Origin: an uncultured Eubacteriales bacterium
Lineage (GTDB): Bacteria > Bacillota_A > Clostridia > Lachnospirales > Cellulosilyticaceae
NCBI GenBank assembly: GCA_900556665.1
Contig: USPX01000106.1
Coordinates: 1-7,184 of the forward strand
DNA length: 7,184 nt
Reading direction: 5' to 3'
Below are positions 4,890 through 7,184 of this stretch, piece by piece. The translations under genes and the position numbers were made by a program. Positions within the stretch are counted from its first letter, which is position 1; each line of letters starts with the position of its first letter. The notes beneath the pieces were generated by a model that saw only the letters and a program-made list of their open reading frames with translations, made no database searches and was not told where the DNA came from.

Positions 4890-6272
4890 ATGACTGACTT
4901 TATTGCCTTATTTTTGTCCTTAGGACTTATTATATTTCTAGCCTATAAGGGATACTCAACAATTATTACAGCACCTCTTTTAGGGCTTGCAACCATTTTA
5001 ATGATTCATGGCGTGGATAGTCATCTCATGGTAAATTATACTGAAATTTATATGAGTGGCTTTGCGGGCTTTGTTAAAAGCTATTTTCCACTATTTTTAA
5101 CAGGTGCCATCTTCGCTAAGCTAATGGATGCTGCTAACTTTGGAAATAGTATTGCTCATTTTATTACAAAAAAAATAGGATCTACTCATGCTATATTAGC
5201 TGTGGTCCTTTCAGGTGCCTTTTTAACTTATGGGGGTGTTTCCTTATTTGTTGTAGCCTTTATACTTTATCCTATTGCAAATCTACTTTATAAAGAAGCT
5301 AATCTTCCAAAACGCTTAATTCCTGGAAGTATCGCCTTAGGTGCCTTTACCTTCACCATGACAGCTCTACCTGGCTCTCCTCAAATACAAAATGTTATTC
5401 CTATGAGCTACTTTGGCACAGATGCCTTTGCCGCACCACTTATTGGTGTTATAGCAAGTATTCTCATGTTGAGCTTAGGTATGCTTTGGCTAAACATAAG
5501 CGCGCGCAAAGCACAACGCTTAGGAGAAGGCTATGGTAATTTCCCTACGGATCAAATGCCTATAGCAACTGATCCAAAAGACTTACCCCCTGTTTTATTA
5601 GCCATTATGCCGATTTTAATTATTTTCATCGTTAATCTGTATCTCTCAAAGATTTACTATCCTAATGTAGATGGCACTTATCTTACTGACTATGGGCTAA
5701 GCCTTACTAATGTCTCTGGAACTTGGAGCGTTATTATTGCCATCGTCTTAGGCATTTTGTTTATATTAGTCACCCAGTTTAAGAAGCTTCGTAACTTAAG
5801 GGATCTCTTGTCAGAAGGCATCACTAATTCCTTCTTACCCCTTATGAGCTCTAGTGCCATTGTAGGTTATGGCAGTATTATTAAATCATTAGCTGTCTTT
5901 ACACTATTGCAATCAGCTATATTAAATCTGTCTTCCAATCCAATTATTTCAGAAGCACTTTCTGTAAATATTATATGTGGGATTACAGCCTCAGCTTCTG
6001 GAGGAATTGGCATTACATTAGATGCTTTAGCACCAACTTACTTAAGTTTAGCCAACCATATAGGGCTTTCACCAGAAATTCTGCATCGTATTGCGTCCTT
6101 AGCATCTGGCGGTTTAGATACACTCCCACATAATGGTGCTGTGATTACAACCTTGGCGATTTGTGGTTTAACACATAAGGAAAGTTATAAAGATATTTTC
6201 ATCACATCAGTGGTTATTCCTATTATCGTCACAATCCTTATAGTGGCATTTATTGCCCTTAGGTTTAGCTAA
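4890..6272 (+). CDS. GntP-family permease (gluconate/hydroxybutyrate type)
   Basis: A 460-residue integral membrane transporter of the gluconate:H+ symporter (GntP) family, which takes up gluconate, 3-hydroxybutyrate and related small hydroxy-acids. About 12 hydrophobic segments run the length of the protein. Family signatures are TALPGSPQIQNVIP (158-171) and SGGLDTLPHNGAVITTLAIC (406-425); the latter form is frequent in members annotated as D-beta-hydroxybutyrate permeases, but the substrate cannot be decided here. The ASASGGIGITLDAL stretch (367-380) is also typical. Length matches the family (440-460), so the protein is complete. The ATG follows AAAGGAT at 6 nt. It is transcribed alone, diverging from the PHP unit, and its 3' end overlaps the convergent glycosylase gene by 66 bp. 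No catabolic gene is adjacent to identify the substrate. Confidence 0.9.
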   Translation: MTDFIALFLSLGLIIFLAYKGYSTIITAPLLGLATILMIHGVDSHLMVNYTEIYMSGFAGFVKSYFPLFLTGAIFAKLMDAANFGNSIAHFITKKIGSTHAILAVVLSGAFLTYGGVSLFVVAFILYPIANLLYKEANLPKRLIPGSIALGAFTFTMTALPGSPQIQNVIPMSYFGTDAFAAPLIGVIASILMLSLGMLWLNISARKAQRLGEGYGNFPTDQMPIATDPKDLPPVLLAIMPILIIFIVNLYLSKIYYPNVDGTYLTDYGLSLTNVSGTWSVIIAIVLGILFILVTQFKKLRNLRDLLSEGITNSFLPLMSSSAIVGYGSIIKSLAVFTLLQSAILNLSSNPIISEALSVNIICGITASASGGIGITLDALAPTYLSLANHIGLSPEILHRIASLASGGLDTLPHNGAVITTLAICGLTHKESYKDIFITSVVIPIIVTILIVAFIALRFS

Positions 6273-7004
6273 AAAACTTTGTAATTTCTGCTGCATCTGC
6301 TGCTTTTCTTCTTCAAACTGTTTCTTACGATTGACATTTGCCCCAGAAGGATGTGGGAAACCTAATAAACATTGAGACTCTTTTAACCTCCCTTCTTTAA
6401 TAAGTTCTAGCACCACATTTTCCACACATCTCCCAAGTGGTACAATAAATGCGTCTTTTAATAAAGATACTTGAGGATAAAAGAAGTCTCTTACATAACT
6501 CATTAATAATTCATTTTTCATTAAATCCGGTGTATGCCCTGTATAATTCTTACCTTTTACAAATGTGGCAAAAGGCAACATGGATGTAGTATGCAATAAC
6601 TCATCTCTCTCCCCAAAAAGCTCTGCAGTAGATGCAATGTTTAAAGCTTCTTGCAACTTGAGTTCATCCAACATCTCTATAATGTTCTTTCTTAAGGCCC
6701 CACTGAATCTAGCTTCCTTCTTGCAAATATAAGGGATTTCTTCTACTGGCACACCTTCTGCTATACACTTTCTAGCTGCCACAATGGAAGTATTCATCTG
6801 TGCAAAGCCAGGCGTAATCCCTACGATAAATACCTTTCCATTAGGATTCATATATTCATTATGGGTATTATAATAAATCGCAATATTCCCTTCTTTCTCT
6901 ATACAAAACTCCGGCACAATAAGCTCCTCTTTTGTATAAGTCTTCTTTAAAGGAAGTGCTGCAATTACATTATAATAATCCTTAATCTTTGGCATTTCTT
7001 TCAT
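6207..7004 (-). CDS. Uracil-DNA-glycosylase-superfamily protein
   Basis: A 265-residue soluble protein with the two hallmark segments of the uracil-DNA glycosylase fold: KVFIVGITPGFAQM (57-70), matching motif A (G-x-x-P-G), and LGFPHPSGANVNR (214-226), matching the HPS-containing leucine-loop motif. Such enzymes excise uracil or other bases from DNA, but the catalytic Asp/Asn at the usual place in motif A is not evident, so activity is unproven and the family is best called UDG-like. The first ATG (7004) has GAGAGG about 10 nt upstream and is preferred over the ATG at 6995. The last 21 residues are read antisense through the end of the permease gene, are basic and Cys/His/Asn-rich, and look like an accidental extension beyond a natural end near LQSF (242-245). 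No terminator follows the stop codon. Confidence 0.8.
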   Translation of the reverse strand: MKEMPKIKDYYNVIAALPLKKTYTKEELIVPEFCIEKEGNIAIYYNTHNEYMNPNGKVFIVGITPGFAQMNTSIVAARKCIAEGVPVEEIPYICKKEARFSGALRKNIIEMLDELKLQEALNIASTAELFGERDELLHTTSMLPFATFVKGKNYTGHTPDLMKNELLMSYVRDFFYPQVSLLKDAFIVPLGRCVENVVLELIKEGRLKESQCLLGFPHPSGANVNRKKQFEEEKQQMQQKLQSFLAKPKGNKCHYKDCDDNRNNH

Positions 7005-7035
7005 TAAATTTTTCCTCTCTCATCTTGTTTAATAA

Positions 7036-7184
7036 CTACCTTCAATTTTAAGTATTTATGCACTTATTATAACTAGTATACCCATTAATAATAAACCGTT
7101 TAGCTCTAAAACTTATTCACTAAAATCATTTATTATTTTAATAATATTTATTTTAATAGTATCATTAGTATCAGTAGTAGGTGT
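7036..7184 (+). other. Open + frame with a membrane-helix-like end, no start codon
   Basis: The frame is open from after a TAA at 7033 to the window end. From about 7087 it reads NNKPFSSKTYSLKSF and then a run of about 20 hydrophobic residues ending VSLVSVVG. A short polar basic stretch followed by one hydrophobic helix is how many chemoreceptors and sensor kinases begin. However, no ATG, GTG or TTG is in frame, and no ribosome binding site precedes it. It may be a gene 5' end with an unusual or lost start, or hydrophobic codons arising by chance in AT-rich DNA. The rest of this 180-bp stretch shows only the possible glycosylase promoter. Confidence 0.25.
7066..7094 (-). promoter_or_regulatory. 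Possible promoter of the UDG-like gene
   Basis: On the - strand a perfect TATAAT (7066-7071) lies 17 bp after a weak -35 candidate TTATTA (7089-7094). Transcription would begin near 7059, about 55 nt before the ATG at 7004. The surrounding DNA is so AT-rich that chance matches are likely. Confidence 0.35.

Noticed and set aside
6245..6257. GGCATTTATTGCC hairpin near the convergent gene ends as a terminator
   Set aside because: The stem is only 4-5 bp, no T-run follows on either strand, and it lies within both coding frames.
7101..7112. GTTTTAGAGCTA on the - strand, identical to the first 12 bases of the S. pyogenes type II-A CRISPR repeat
   Set aside because: It is a single copy, the bases after it do not follow the repeat, and there is no second repeat, spacer or cas gene. 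It is probably a chance match in AT-rich DNA.

Overview
The window is AT-rich, uses strong AAGGAGG-type ribosome binding sites and carries an AgrA/AgrC/AgrB-type peptide quorum-sensing locus. Together these point to a low-GC Gram-positive of the class Clostridia, possibly Lachnospiraceae-like. Genus cannot be fixed from the sequence alone. No rRNA, tRNA, insertion sequence or CRISPR array was found.

Left edge (1-375): the first ~95 codons of an ABC exporter on the + strand, with its own RBS, broken off near position 335-345. The broken end abuts an agr locus on the - strand. The same breakpoint cuts the autoinducer gene: a ribosome binding site and ATG sit just after agrB, but the frame closes after 16 codons with no cysteine and no AIP region.

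agr locus (306-3160, - strand): transcription order is agrA (LytTR response regulator), agrC (membrane histidine kinase), agrB (peptide-processing protease), then the agrD remnant. agrA-agrC start from a near-consensus promoter (TTGATA-17-TATAAT). agrB has a separate promoter region with two 20-bp direct repeats at 21-bp period, the geometry of a LytTR dimer site. The inferred circuit is a constitutive receptor pair and an autoregulated agrB-agrD unit, now apparently unable to make its signal from this locus.

Phosphatase operon (3191-4719, - strand): a PHP-family histidinol-phosphatase-like hydrolase and a HAD phosphatase 26 bp apart, ended by a hairpin terminator. A 32-codon small ORF containing a long hairpin precedes the PHP gene and stops one base before its ATG.

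Right part: a GntP-family carboxylate/gluconate-type permease (+) follows a dyad symmetry. It converges on, and overlaps by 66 bp, a uracil-DNA-glycosylase-superfamily protein (-). The last 180 bases hold the likely promoter of that gene and a start-less + frame with a transmembrane-like stretch running off the window.
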